Assembly (NCBI RefSeq): GCF_036375055.1 | Contig: NZ_DASUSQ010000023.1 | Coordinates: forward strand, 6,965 to 70,964 | Reading direction: 5' to 3' | DNA length: 64,000 nucleotides | DNA from: Umezawaea sp036375055 | Lineage (GTDB): Bacteria; Actinomycetota; Actinomycetes; Mycobacteriales; Pseudonocardiaceae | Shown here: positions 1 through 8,513 of the stretch, piece by piece | Layout of the letters: each line of letters opens with the position of its first letter | Numbering within the stretch: the stretch's first letter is position 1 | The notes under the pieces: generated by a model | The model's database searches: none | Seen by the model: only the letters and a program-made list of their open reading frames with translations | Told to the model about the DNA's origin: nothing | Position numbers and translations under genes: made by a program

Positions 1-125
1 CGCGTTCTCGTGCCGCAGCACGAGAAACTCGGCATCCTTGGCCGTCTCGGTGCTCAGCACCACCGACGGGACGGACAGCAGCTTCCTGGTCACCTTGTAC
101 AGCAGGGGGCACGATCAGGCCGTGC
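1..125 (-). pseudogene. IS481-like transposase, N-terminal fragment (runs off the window)
   Basis: Read on the minus strand from about 107 to 1, the sequence encodes an N-terminal transposase segment of the type TETAKDAEFLVLRHENA, preceded by LLYKVTRKLLSVPSVVL. This is the usual start of integrase-core transposases of the IS481 type. The open frame leaves the window at base 1, so I cannot tell whether the rest is intact. A second copy of the same segment lies at 36005-36180. Upstream of about 125 the frame no longer looks like the family. Confidence 0.6.
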
Positions 126-229
126 TCCCAGCACGGTGACACCGCCTGGCTCCACCAGCGGCGACCACTTTTCGAGCGGTACAGGCCGTTGGCATCAGGC
201 ATGCGGGTTGTGGTGATCCCGTACTCCGG

Positions 230-412
230 TCACCGCCACTGCGTCGCCGGCCCGGCCTTCTCGCCATTGACCCACGCGCTGGCACTCAAGCCCTCCGCCT
301 CCTGATCAGCGTGGTAGATGACCGGCAGGCAAGACTGCTGACGATCGTTGAGCCGTGCCCACCACGCGGCCCGCTGTTCGGCTTTGGTGGCCCGCTGCAC
401 CGCGGTGGCCAT
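230..412 (-). CDS. Small hypothetical protein, possibly from an integrative element
   Basis: A 60-residue ORF begins at an ATG preceded by GAGGGGAG about 8 bases upstream. The product starts MATAVQRATKAEQRAAWW and ends with EGLSASAWVNGEKAGPATQWR-type sequence, rich in Ala, Trp and charged residues, with no signal peptide or membrane segment. I do not recognise the family. It lies between a transposase fragment and an excisionase-like relic, so it may be a leftover accessory gene of an actinomycete integrative element. The good ribosome binding site argues for a real gene; the short length and damaged surroundings argue for caution. Confidence 0.4.
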   Translation of the reverse strand: MATAVQRATKAEQRAAWWARLNDRQQSCLPVIYHADQEAEGLSASAWVNGEKAGPATQWR

Positions 413-469
413 CGCTGGCTCCCCTCTCTGTCGTGCGGCGGTCGTGGGGGGTGCGGCCATCGATCTGCC

Positions 470-625
470 TGGGGGTCGGCGGCGTACGGGACGCCGTCAC
501 GGCGGCGGCATCGGCATCGTCGAGGAACGCGTCCACGTCGTCCTGCCGCATACGCGTCCGCAGGCCGATTCGCCACCAGTTGGCCGGCGCCCTTATGGGC
601 GCGATAGACATCGTGAATGAATGAA
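470..625 (-). pseudogene. Excisionase-like helix-turn-helix fragment, frameshifted
   Basis: On the minus strand one frame reads DVYRAHKGAGQLVA and the next frame continues RIGLRTRMRQDDVDAFLDDA. Together these resemble the MerR-type excisionase pattern VYR-x-I-x-x-G-x-L-x-A-Y-R-I-G followed by R-x-x-DVDAFL. The two halves are in different frames, so the gene appears frameshifted. Excisionases accompany integrases on actinomycete integrative elements, which fits the neighbouring IS debris. No integrase is visible in the window. Confidence 0.35.
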
Positions 626-970
626 CTTCGATTGGCCGCTTTCAGGTCGGTCGGCGAATGATAAAAGCCGGCGACCCGCCGACTGCCGGTCCATTTCCGG
701 CACTGTCGCAGCGGTGGGGTCCGCGCGACTGACCTCGGGTGTTCTGGCTCAGCGCCGGACGGGTGCCCGCGTCGATCGGGGTCGCCGAAATCGACTTCCG
801 TCGCCCTCTGTCACGTGGTTGGCGAGCCCTGCCTCAGTTGTACGCCAACTGGCTGACGTATTAACGGGAGATGTCCATTCATCATCGACAGGGTTCCACG
901 CCGTGTATACGGTGGCCCTTGATAAGGCCCGACCGCCTGGGGGACGGCCCGTGTTCACGAATGGTTGGTC
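626..970. other. Non-coding region upstream of the eleven-gene operon
   Basis: About 345 bases without a convincing gene: the open frames here have atypical codon use and no ribosome binding site. The stretch 838-930 is relatively A+T-rich (TTGTAC near 838, TATTAA near 860, TATAC near 908) and is where I would expect the operon promoter. I cannot assign -35 and -10 boxes with confidence. Confidence 0.3.
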
Positions 971-2377
971 ATGGGGGATTCCGCTGTGCGGTCGGCGACC
1001 GCGGTCGAACTGAGCGGCCTGTACGCCGCCTTGGCGCGGGAGGACCCGTCGTTCGACGCGGGTCTGCCCGCTGTCGTACTCGTCGGGACGCCTGCCGACG
1101 CGCTTGTGCGCAAACGGTTGCAGCACTTCGGGTTCAGCGTCCACACGCAGGATGGGCAGGCGCCCGGCGCCTACGTCCTCGGGGGCTCGCTGCACGGGAC
1201 GTGCCTGACCGGCTCCGACTTCGTCGACGTGCTGGAGCGGGCCCGGCTGCGGGACTTCGCGGCCGACGTGGTGGACCAGCCGCGGTTCACCACCCTGCAC
1301 AAGCCCGGTTCCGACTCGCGCGGGGTCGTCCAGTTCCACCTCGACGGCCGCGAGGTCGTGGCGAAGATCGGTGAGGCGGAGGCGATCGCGGGCGAGGTCG
1401 GGTTCGCCCGCGAGGTGAACGACCTGCTCGCCCGCGAGGGCAGGCGCGCGCTCTTCCCCGTGGTGCACGGACTCCGCGTCGAAGGTGGCCAGGCCGTCAG
1501 CCTCATGGAGGCGGGCGAGCCGATGCCCATCGCGCTCCTGTTCGCCGACGACGGGCGCACCACGCTCGCCGACGACGCCCTCGGTCGCCTGGAAGCGCAC
1601 CTCGACCAGGTCTCTGCCTGGTACCGGCTCACCGTCGCGGACCGGCGGCCTACCGTCGCCGACTACCTCTACCGCGAGCGCTACCACGCGCTGCCCGTGG
1701 AACCCGCGTTCGTCTCCACGTTCCGCGCCCTGTTCGGGAACGCGGAACTGGACGACGTGCTCGACGCGCGGGTGCTCCTGCCCGGCGGTGTGGACCTGCC
1801 GTCCTACCGGGAGTCGGTGCGCGGGCTGGACGACATCGTGCCCGGCCTGCTGCCCGACCACGGCAGCGCGGTGCACGGCGACATCTACGCCGCGAACATG
1901 CTCCTGCGCGCCGACGGCAGCGCGGTGCTCATCGACCCCCGCACCGTGTGGGAGGGGCGGGACCGCCCGGACGTCGGGTACGGCGACCCGGTGTTCGACT
2001 TCTCCACGCTGCTGCACGGCGTGTTCCCGATGGCGGCGATCCTGCGGGCGGTCGAGACCGACACGACCGGCGACCTGTTCGGCGACCCGGTGCGGCCTGC
2101 GGCGGACGTGCTCGACCTGTCCTCGCTGCGCTTGCCCGTCGAGTTCCCGGATGCCGTGGAGAAGCTGAAAGCCGTGATGCTGCAAGGGCTGCCGCGTCCC
2201 GACGGGCACGCGCGCACCCGGCTGCTCATCGGCGCGGCCACGTCGCTCCTCGGGTGGCTCAAGTACGAGCGGTCACTGCGGACGCCGGAAGCCTGGCTGG
2301 CCACCTTCGGCTACGTCGCCTGGTACCTCGACCAGGCCAGGAAGTCGTGGGACGACAACGGGAGACAAGAGCTGTGA
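971..2377 (+). CDS. APH/choline-kinase-like phosphotransferase
   Basis: A 468-residue protein with a kinase-like C-terminal half. The Brenner-type motif HGDIYAANMLL lies near residue 301, followed by LIDPRTVWEGR and GDPVFDFSTL, the metal-binding Asp region of aminoglycoside phosphotransferase/fructosamine-kinase-like enzymes. The first 130 residues are not typical APH and may be a separate domain; they include VLVGTPADALV. The substrate is unknown, and in this operon a small-molecule hydroxyl or amine is more likely than an aminoglycoside. It is the first gene of a run of overlapping genes; its stop overlaps the next start (GTGA). I chose ATG at 971; a TTG two codons earlier is possible, and neither has a clear ribosome binding site. 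Confidence 0.7.
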   Translation: MGDSAVRSATAVELSGLYAALAREDPSFDAGLPAVVLVGTPADALVRKRLQHFGFSVHTQDGQAPGAYVLGGSLHGTCLTGSDFVDVLERARLRDFAADVVDQPRFTTLHKPGSDSRGVVQFHLDGREVVAKIGEAEAIAGEVGFAREVNDLLAREGRRALFPVVHGLRVEGGQAVSLMEAGEPMPIALLFADDGRTTLADDALGRLEAHLDQVSAWYRLTVADRRPTVADYLYRERYHALPVEPAFVSTFRALFGNAELDDVLDARVLLPGGVDLPSYRESVRGLDDIVPGLLPDHGSAVHGDIYAANMLLRADGSAVLIDPRTVWEGRDRPDVGYGDPVFDFSTLLHGVFPMAAILRAVETDTTGDLFGDPVRPAADVLDLSSLRLPVEFPDAVEKLKAVMLQGLPRPDGHARTRLLIGAATSLLGWLKYERSLRTPEAWLATFGYVAWYLDQARKSWDDNGRQEL

Positions 2378-3105
2378 CGGCACTGGACTACGACGACCTG
2401 GCCACCGAGTACGCCAAGCACCGGCGTCCCTACCCCGGCCTGGTCGAGCACATCGTCGAACGCGCGGGCGTGACGGCGGACTCCACCGTCGTGGAGGTGG
2501 GCTGCGGTACCGCGAACCACCTCGCCGCGGTGCGTCGCACCACGGGCGCGCGGTGCATCGGCGTGGAACCGTCGGCCGAGATGCGCAAGCAGGCCGCCGA
2601 GCACCCGGAGGAACTGGACCTGCGGGCGGGTCTCGCCGAGGAGCTGGACTTCCCGGCGAACAGCTTCGACCTGGTCATGTCGGTCGACATGATCCACTAC
2701 GTGCGGGAGCCGCTTCGCTACTTCGAACGCGCGTTCCAGGCACTGAAGCCGGGTGGCCACTTCGTCACGGTCACCGACTCCGACTGGGCCATCCGCAACC
2801 GGATCCCGATGGCGAAGTACTTCCCCGCCACCATCGAGGTGGAGTTCGCGCGCTACCAGCCCGTTCCGGCTCTCGCGGGAGACCTCGCGCGCGCCGGGTT
2901 CATCGACCTCTACGAGCGGATGATCGAGAGCACCTATCCGCTGCACGAGGCCACCAAGTTCGAGGACAAGTCCCACTCCTGCTTGCACCTCATCGACGAC
3001 GAGGCGTTCGCGACGGGCATCGTGGCCCTGCGCGCCGACTTGGCGAAGGGACCCATCGAGGCGAACCAGCGGAGCCTCGCGCTGTGGGGGCGGCGGCCGC
3101 TGTGA
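2374..3105 (+). CDS. SAM-dependent class I methyltransferase
   Basis: A 243-residue Methyltransf_11/25-type enzyme. The SAM-binding motif I reads VVEVGCGTANH near residue 40, followed by an acidic strand end (CIGVEPSAEM) and a later FDLVMSVDMIHYV motif. The GTG start overlaps the previous stop by four bases and is preceded by GGGAGA. It probably methylates the pathway intermediate or product made by this operon; O-, N- or C-methylation cannot be decided from sequence. It lies between the kinase-like gene and the lyase-like gene, both translationally coupled to it. Confidence 0.75.
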   Translation: MTALDYDDLATEYAKHRRPYPGLVEHIVERAGVTADSTVVEVGCGTANHLAAVRRTTGARCIGVEPSAEMRKQAAEHPEELDLRAGLAEELDFPANSFDLVMSVDMIHYVREPLRYFERAFQALKPGGHFVTVTDSDWAIRNRIPMAKYFPATIEVEFARYQPVPALAGDLARAGFIDLYERMIESTYPLHEATKFEDKSHSCLHLIDDEAFATGIVALRADLAKGPIEANQRSLALWGRRPL

Positions 3106-4394
3106 TCGACCGGTACGCCCTCCCCGAGATGAAGGGGCTCTGGACCCCCGAGCGGAAGTACGCCTCGTGGGTCGAGGTCGAGGTCCTCGCGAGTGAGGCG
3201 CAGGTGCGGCTCGGCGTCGTGCCCGCCGAGGCGTTGCCCGCGATCCGCGCGGGCGAGGTGCCGGCGCCCGCTCGCGTCGAGGAGTTCGAACGCACCCGCG
3301 ACCACGAGATCCTCGCGTTCCTGGCCGCGTACACCGAGACGATCGCCGACGGCCACGGCCGGTGGGTGCACCACGGCATGACCAGCTACGACCTCGTGGA
3401 CACCGCGCTGGGCCGCACCCTGGCCGCCTCGTGCGACCTGGTGCTGGCCGAGGCCGTCCGGCTGCGGGCGGTGCTGGTCGGGCGGTCGAAGGAGCACTGG
3501 GACACGGTGTGCGTGGCCCGCACGCACGGCATCCACGCCGAGCCCACCACGTTCGGCCAGAAGTTGGCGTTGCACGCCTTCGCCGTCGACCGGAGCATCA
3601 CCCGGCTGCGCGCCGCCCGCGCGGCGGTCGCCGTCGGCACGATCTCCGGCGCGGTCGGCACGTACTCCAGCATCGACCCGGCGGTCGAGCGGCACGTGTG
3701 CGACCGGCTCGGGTTGGGCGTGGAACCGGTGCCCAGCCAGGTCGTCGCCCGCGACCGGCACGCCGAGCTGATGTCGGCGCTGGCCCTGCTCGGCTCGGTC
3801 GTCGAGCAGATCGGCCTGGAACTCCGGCTGTTGCAGCGCACCGAGGTGCGCGAGGTCGAGGAACCGCGGACCAGCGAGTACCAGGGTTCCAGCGCCATGC
3901 CGCACAAGCGCAACCCGACGACGAGCGAGCGGATCAACGGTCTTGCCAGGCTGCTGCGTGCCTACGCCAACGCGGCCTACGAGAACGTGGCCCTGTGGCA
4001 CGAACGCGACCTGGCGCACTCGTCGGTGGAGCGGGTGGCGTTCCCCGACGCGTTCACCATCGCGCACTACCAGGTGAGCAAGGCCGCGGACGTCATGGCG
4101 AACCTCACCGTCCACAGCGGACGGATGCGGGACAACCTCGAGGCCACTCACGGCCTGATCTACAGCTCCGAGGTGCTGCTGGACCTCGTCAACGCGGGCG
4201 AGGACCGGGACAGGGCCTACCGCGTGGTGCAGGCGGCCGCGCTGGAGTCGACCGAGACCGGGAAGCACCTCGCCGACACGCTGGCGGACCGGGGCGTCCC
4301 CACGACCGCCGCCCAGTTCCAGCCGGAACGGTTCCTCGGACGGCGGGACGTCCTTCGCGACAGAATGGAGAAGTTGCTAGATGTGGAAGTGTGA
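3102..4394 (+). CDS. Adenylosuccinate lyase/fumarase superfamily enzyme
   Basis: A 430-residue member of the aspartase/fumarase superfamily. The signature SSAMPHKRNP occurs near residue 262, with HHGMTSYDLVDTA near 90 and ARTHGIHAEPTTFG near 140. The length is normal for bacterial PurB. It sits in a specialised-metabolism operon, overlapping its neighbours by GTGA upstream and 14 bases downstream, so purine synthesis is unlikely to be its job. Homologues of this family in fosfazinomycin and kinamycin clusters cleave an N-acetylhydrazino-succinate to fumarate plus acetylhydrazine. I infer a similar C-N elimination here, but housekeeping-type activity cannot be excluded. Confidence 0.75.
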   Translation: MIDRYALPEMKGLWTPERKYASWVEVEVLASEAQVRLGVVPAEALPAIRAGEVPAPARVEEFERTRDHEILAFLAAYTETIADGHGRWVHHGMTSYDLVDTALGRTLAASCDLVLAEAVRLRAVLVGRSKEHWDTVCVARTHGIHAEPTTFGQKLALHAFAVDRSITRLRAARAAVAVGTISGAVGTYSSIDPAVERHVCDRLGLGVEPVPSQVVARDRHAELMSALALLGSVVEQIGLELRLLQRTEVREVEEPRTSEYQGSSAMPHKRNPTTSERINGLARLLRAYANAAYENVALWHERDLAHSSVERVAFPDAFTIAHYQVSKAADVMANLTVHSGRMRDNLEATHGLIYSSEVLLDLVNAGEDRDRAYRVVQAAALESTETGKHLADTLADRGVPTTAAQFQPERFLGRRDVLRDRMEKLLDVEV

Positions 4395-4788
4395 AGTCGT
4401 CCAGGGCGCCGACCTGGACGTGGCCGAGGTCGCTGCGCTCTACCACGCGTCGACCCTGGGGGAGCGCCGCCCGGTGCGGGACACCGAGCGCTTCCGGGAC
4501 ATGGTGCGCAACGCGAACCTCATCGTCGTGGCCCGTGTGGACGATCGACTCGTCGGTATCTCGCGGTGCGTCACCGACTGGTCGTACGCGACGTACCTGT
4601 CCGACCTGGCCGTGGACCAGGAGTTCCAGCACAAGGGGATTGGCCGCGACCTGATCGCGAAGACCAGGGAAGCCGCTCCCCGCGCCAAGATCGTGCTGCT
4701 GTCCGCGCCCGCCTCCGTGGAGTACTACCCCCACATCGGGTTCAAGCAGCACAACTCGGCCTGGGTGATGGATCCACTGACCCCATGA
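4381..4788 (+). CDS. GNAT family N-acetyltransferase
   Basis: A 135-residue single-domain GNAT. The segment LSDLAVDQEFQHKGIGRDLI carries the acetyl-CoA pyrophosphate-binding R/Q-x-x-G-x-G/A loop, and the end SVEYYPHIGFKQHNSAW matches the usual C-terminal motif. It overlaps the lyase gene by 14 bases and the following hydrolase gene by 4 bases. In the hydrazine-carrier logic this enzyme would N-acetylate the amine before the lyase step. An alternative is self-protection by acetylating the final product. Confidence 0.75.
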   Translation: MWKCEVVQGADLDVAEVAALYHASTLGERRPVRDTERFRDMVRNANLIVVARVDDRLVGISRCVTDWSYATYLSDLAVDQEFQHKGIGRDLIAKTREAAPRAKIVLLSAPASVEYYPHIGFKQHNSAWVMDPLTP

Positions 4789-5495
4789 CCACGAGCAGAG
4801 CGCCCCGGATCGGTGTCACCACGTACCAGGAGAACGCGTCCTGGCGTGGCTGGAACCGCAGTGCCTCCCTGGTGCCCAGGGACTTCCTCACCCCGCTGGC
4901 CGACGCGGGAGCGTTGCCGCTGATGGTGCCGCCCGACGGCGGACCGGCCGAGGCGGCGGACCTGGTCGCGTGGCTCGACGGGCTGCTGCTCGTCGGGGGT
5001 CCCGACGTGGACCCGGCCCGCTACGGCGCGGAGCGGGAGGAGCGCACCAGCGGCGTGGAGCCGAAGCGGGACGAGTGGGAGTTGGCGCTGCTCGCCGCCG
5101 CCATCGACGCCGGGCTGCCGGTGCTGGGCGTGTGCCGGGGCATGCAGCTGCTCAACGTGGTCCGGGGCGGCACCCTGCGCCAGGACATCGCCGCGACCGA
5201 CCACCAGCCCGAGGGCAGCAGGTTCGGCACGGTGGCGGTGGACATGGTCGAGGACTTGCTGCCGGGCTCGGTGATCGGCCCGTCCACGACGGTCGCGTGC
5301 TACCACCACCAGGCGGTCGACGTGCTCGGGGCCGGTCTCGTGGCCACCGGGCGCAGCGCGGACGGCATGGTGGAGAGCCTCCAGCTCGTCGACCACGAGT
5401 TCGTGATCGGCGTGCAGTGGCACCCGGAGGTGGGCGGGGCGCAGTCGCTGTTCAAAGCCTTCGTGGTGGCGGCCGCCGGGCGGATCCCGTGCTGA
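4785..5495 (+). CDS. Peptidase C26 gamma-glutamyl hydrolase (PuuD-like)
   Basis: A 236-residue class I glutamine amidotransferase-like protein of the gamma-glutamyl-GABA hydrolase group. The nucleophile elbow VLGVCRGMQLLNV places the catalytic Cys near residue 116; the His and Glu of the triad lie in GVQWHPEV near residue 211. In natural-product pathways such enzymes remove a gamma-glutamyl protecting or carrier group. This operon also encodes a glutamine-synthetase-like ligase (9870-11384), so the two probably act at opposite ends of a glutamate carrier cycle. The ATG overlaps the previous stop by four bases. Confidence 0.8.
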   Translation: MTTSRAPRIGVTTYQENASWRGWNRSASLVPRDFLTPLADAGALPLMVPPDGGPAEAADLVAWLDGLLLVGGPDVDPARYGAEREERTSGVEPKRDEWELALLAAAIDAGLPVLGVCRGMQLLNVVRGGTLRQDIAATDHQPEGSRFGTVAVDMVEDLLPGSVIGPSTTVACYHHQAVDVLGAGLVATGRSADGMVESLQLVDHEFVIGVQWHPEVGGAQSLFKAFVVAAAGRIPC

Positions 5496-6718
5496 GCGGC
5501 GTGCTGCCGCGCAGCCACCGCGGGCGGGTGCTGGCCGCAGGGGCGTTGCTCGACGCCGTCGCGACCGGCCTGTACCAGGCGGTGGCGACGCTGTACTTCG
5601 TCCAGCACGTGGGCATTCCCGCCGCGTCGGTCGGCCTCGCGCTCACGCTGGCCAACACGTGCGGCTTGCTCGTGCCGATGCCGATCGCCCGGCTCACCCG
5701 CCGGATCGGGGTGACCAAGGTCTACGTCGCGCTGCTGGTGCTGCGCGGCCTCGGCATGGCCGGCTACGTCCTGGTCGACGGCTACTGGCGCTACCTGCTG
5801 GTCACCGCGTTCTTCACCGCCGCGAGCCGAGCGGCGCTGCCGCTGCTGCAGGTGCTCGTGGGGCAGATGGAGGGCGAGGGTGACCGGACCCGCACGATGG
5901 CGTCGATGCGGACGGTGAACAACATCGGCCTCGCCACCGGCTTCTTCTTCGCCGCGGGTGTCCAGCTCTTCCACTCCCGCACGGCGTACCAGGTGCTGTT
6001 CGTGGTCGGTGGCATCGCTTTCGTCCTCGTTTCGTTCGTCACCGTCGCGGCGACGCGGGGGATCGAGGGGCGCGACGCCGCCGTGCCGGACAAGGCGAAG
6101 CGGCCCAAGACGGTCTATCGGGACGGCCGGTTCATGGTCGTCGCGGTCGCGAACGCGGCCCTGATGCTGCACGACAGCATGTTGTTCATCCTCATCCCGC
6201 TGTGGGTGGTGCAGCGAGCGGGCCTCTCGCCCACCGCCAGTTCGGTGCTGCTGATGCTCAACACCGCGATCACGGTGCTCATCCAGGTGCGCCTGGCCGC
6301 GTACGGCAAGGGTTTCGGCGGTGCGCTGCGGCTGCTCCGATGGTCGGTGGTGGCGCTGGGCATCGCCTCGCTGTTCCTCGGATCGGCGGGCGGCGGCGGG
6401 GACACCTGGGTGCTGATCGGCCTCCTCGCTGGGGCGGTCGTGCTCCTGACCGTGGGCGAGAACCTGCACTCGATCGCCGGGTGGGAGCTGTCGTTCCTGC
6501 TGTCGGCCCCCGAACAGCGCGCCCAGTACCTCAGCCTGTTCAGCCTCGGCTACACCGGCCAGCTCATCGTCGGCCCGGTGCTGATGACCTCCGTCGTGCT
6601 GCCCTGGGGCATGCCGGGTCTGTTGTTGATGATCCTCGTCTTCGTGCTCGCCGCGATTGCCACCTCGATCGCGGTGCGCGGTCACACGGCGGTCCGCGAA
6701 GCGGAAATGCGCGCGTGA
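5489..6718 (+). CDS. Major facilitator superfamily transporter
   Basis: A 409-residue hydrophobic protein with about twelve predicted membrane helices and a central basic loop (RDAAVPDKAKRPKTVYRDGR). The N-terminal half contains the loop 2-3 pattern PIARLTRRIGVTKVY. The GTG start overlaps the hydrolase stop by seven bases. Its position in the middle of a biosynthetic operon suggests that it exports the product, giving resistance; the substrate cannot be read from sequence. The gene is followed by a 97-base gap, the only gap of any size in the operon. Confidence 0.8.
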   Translation: MLSGVLPRSHRGRVLAAGALLDAVATGLYQAVATLYFVQHVGIPAASVGLALTLANTCGLLVPMPIARLTRRIGVTKVYVALLVLRGLGMAGYVLVDGYWRYLLVTAFFTAASRAALPLLQVLVGQMEGEGDRTRTMASMRTVNNIGLATGFFFAAGVQLFHSRTAYQVLFVVGGIAFVLVSFVTVAATRGIEGRDAAVPDKAKRPKTVYRDGRFMVVAVANAALMLHDSMLFILIPLWVVQRAGLSPTASSVLLMLNTAITVLIQVRLAAYGKGFGGALRLLRWSVVALGIASLFLGSAGGGGDTWVLIGLLAGAVVLLTVGENLHSIAGWELSFLLSAPEQRAQYLSLFSLGYTGQLIVGPVLMTSVVLPWGMPGLLLMILVFVLAAIATSIAVRGHTAVREAEMRA

Positions 6719-6815
6719 GCACGCGGACCGGGTTCGTCTTGTCCCATCTGTCGCTCGTCAACGGACCGGCTTCCCCTGATCAATCCGGTGGATGCCAGCC
6801 ACGGGAAGGGGAACT

Positions 6816-8513
6816 GTGGTCTCGCTCAAGTCCGAAGGATTCACCGAACTGGTCGCCGACGTCGCGCGAGTCGCGCGGTCGTCACGAGACGTCGCCGTGG
6901 TCACGAAGATCGCCCTGACCCTGGACGGCCGCCTCGGCGAGGACATCGGGTCCGCGGCGCTCACCGCCGCGGACCAGGTGCTGGTGGAGTTGCTGCGCTG
7001 TCCGGGGATCCACCTGAACACCGCCGCCCCCGACACCGACGACCGACTGTTCCTCACCCGCACCGGCAGGCTCGCCGTGCGGCTCGACGGGGCCGAGGGG
7101 CCCGACGACGCGTTCCCGCTCGGCGGGGTGAGGTGGGGCGACGTCGACCCCGCCCACGTGAAGGCGCGGGCGCGGGCCGAGCACGACCGGACCGCGCGGG
7201 CCGTCCTCGCGCTGCACGCTGAACTGGTCGCGGAGCCGGAGGCCGACGTCCACGCCCGGTTGGCGCGGATCGAGCACGCCGTGGTGCACATGGCTCCCGT
7301 GCTGATCTACGTCGACGAGCACGTCTACACCAACCTGACCAAGGCCGGCACGCTGCCGGGGAAGTCGCTGTCCGCGAGCCATCCCCGGTCGCTGCTCAAC
7401 CGCCTGCGCGCGACCCCGGTCGCGGACTGGAACCCGGTGGACGCCTGCTTCGTGGCGTGCGCCGACGTCCTGCTGATGTCCGGGCCGCCGGTGCGCCTGG
7501 AGGAGTTCAACGGGACCCAACTCGACCCGGACACCCTGCGCAACTTCCTGGTCGAGCGCATCGGCACCTACGGAGGAGGGGCGCTGCCGGGGGGAACGAG
7601 CCTGCGGCAGCTGGAGGAACTCGCCGCCCGGTGCGCCGAGCTGCGCAAGCAGACCGTCGGCGGTGGCGAGTCGACGCCCTACCGCGTGATCAACGGGCTG
7701 AACCTGCACAAGTCCGAGCACCTGCTGCCGACCCCGGCGGTGCTCGGCGACGCGCCGGAGGCCGTCATGGGCCGATTAGCGGAACTCCTCGGGGTCGACT
7801 CGCCCGTCGACACCCGGATCGCCGACCTGGCCCCGCTGTTCGCCGACCTGGCCGGGCGACTCGTCGACGCGGCCGCGCCGGACGGGTTCACCACGGCGTT
7901 CGAAGCGGTCCTGCACGCGTTCGTGACCACCGCCGCCGAGGCGTTCGACGCCGACGTGGCGATGAGCAGGGGACCGGAGACCTTCGACCCGCTGCGCGTC
8001 GAGCACGAGGTGGACCCGCTCGGGCTGGGCACCGGGGACTTCTACTGCTGCGTCGCGCCCCGGCAGGCGTTCGTGGAGCGGTTCCGCGAATTCACGCCGG
8101 GCCTGACGCGGGCGCTGTCCGCCTACAGCGCCCGGATGCGGTTCAACACCTGGCACTACCTGCCCTCGACGCTGGGCATCGTGGAACGCGAGCCCGGTCG
8201 GGACGACTGGTTCTTCGCGCCGACCATGCCGGACGTGGCGTCATGGTCCGACCAGCACCACACCGGGCACGTGGCGTTCGGCGTCCGGTACGCCATCCGC
8301 GTGCCGTTCGGCATCGAGTACGACGGCCGCGCGATGCCTGGTCTCTACGACTTGCGGCTCATGCGCACGTCCCTGCCCGCGTTCACGGTGGCGGAGCTGC
8401 GCGGGGCCATCGCCACGGCCCTGCTGCTCAAGCAGCTGTACCAGGCGATGTCCGTGCACGACCCGAAGGTCGTGGACTTCGGCAAGAGTTGGTACGAGAG
8501 GTTCCATGGCTGA
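6816..8513 (+). CDS. Unknown 565-residue protein of the operon, with an in-frame TTA codon
   Basis: I do not recognise this family. The protein is soluble, with no signal peptide or membrane segment, and has conserved-looking His and Trp-rich stretches in its last third: RMRFNTWHYLPSTLGIVE and SDQHHTGHVAFGVRYAI, which could bind a metal or heme. It ends VVDFGKSWYERFHG. The GTG start at 6816 is preceded by AAGGGGA; an ATG eight codons upstream is less likely. Codon 321 (7776-7778) is TTA, read by the bldA tRNA in streptomycetes and relatives. Its stop overlaps the next gene by eight bases. As the only unassignable enzyme in the operon it is the prime candidate for the key chemical step. Confidence 0.8.
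   Translation: MVSLKSEGFTELVADVARVARSSRDVAVVTKIALTLDGRLGEDIGSAALTAADQVLVELLRCPGIHLNTAAPDTDDRLFLTRTGRLAVRLDGAEGPDDAFPLGGVRWGDVDPAHVKARARAEHDRTARAVLALHAELVAEPEADVHARLARIEHAVVHMAPVLIYVDEHVYTNLTKAGTLPGKSLSASHPRSLLNRLRATPVADWNPVDACFVACADVLLMSGPPVRLEEFNGTQLDPDTLRNFLVERIGTYGGGALPGGTSLRQLEELAARCAELRKQTVGGGESTPYRVINGLNLHKSEHLLPTPAVLGDAPEAVMGRLAELLGVDSPVDTRIADLAPLFADLAGRLVDAAAPDGFTTAFEAVLHAFVTTAAEAFDADVAMSRGPETFDPLRVEHEVDPLGLGTGDFYCCVAPRQAFVERFREFTPGLTRALSAYSARMRFNTWHYLPSTLGIVEREPGRDDWFFAPTMPDVASWSDQHHTGHVAFGVRYAIRVPFGIEYDGRAMPGLYDLRLMRTSLPAFTVAELRGAIATALLLKQLYQAMSVHDPKVVDFGKSWYERFHG

Noticed and set aside
621..1013. A 130-residue plus-strand open frame before the operon
   Set aside because: No ribosome binding site and atypical composition, and it overlaps the start of the kinase-like gene in another frame.
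749..2209. Long open frame on the minus strand opposite the kinase-like gene
   Set aside because: It mirrors the third-position G/C bias of the plus-strand gene, is His/Arg/Val-rich and has no family motif. Similar shadows at 2934-4268, 5300-6685, 16808-19771 (plus), 31569-33944 and 40455-42890 were rejected for the same reason.
3102..4394. Assignment as housekeeping purB
   Set aside because: The motif fits PurB, but the gene sits inside a translationally coupled specialised-metabolism operon with no purine genes, so no gene symbol was given.
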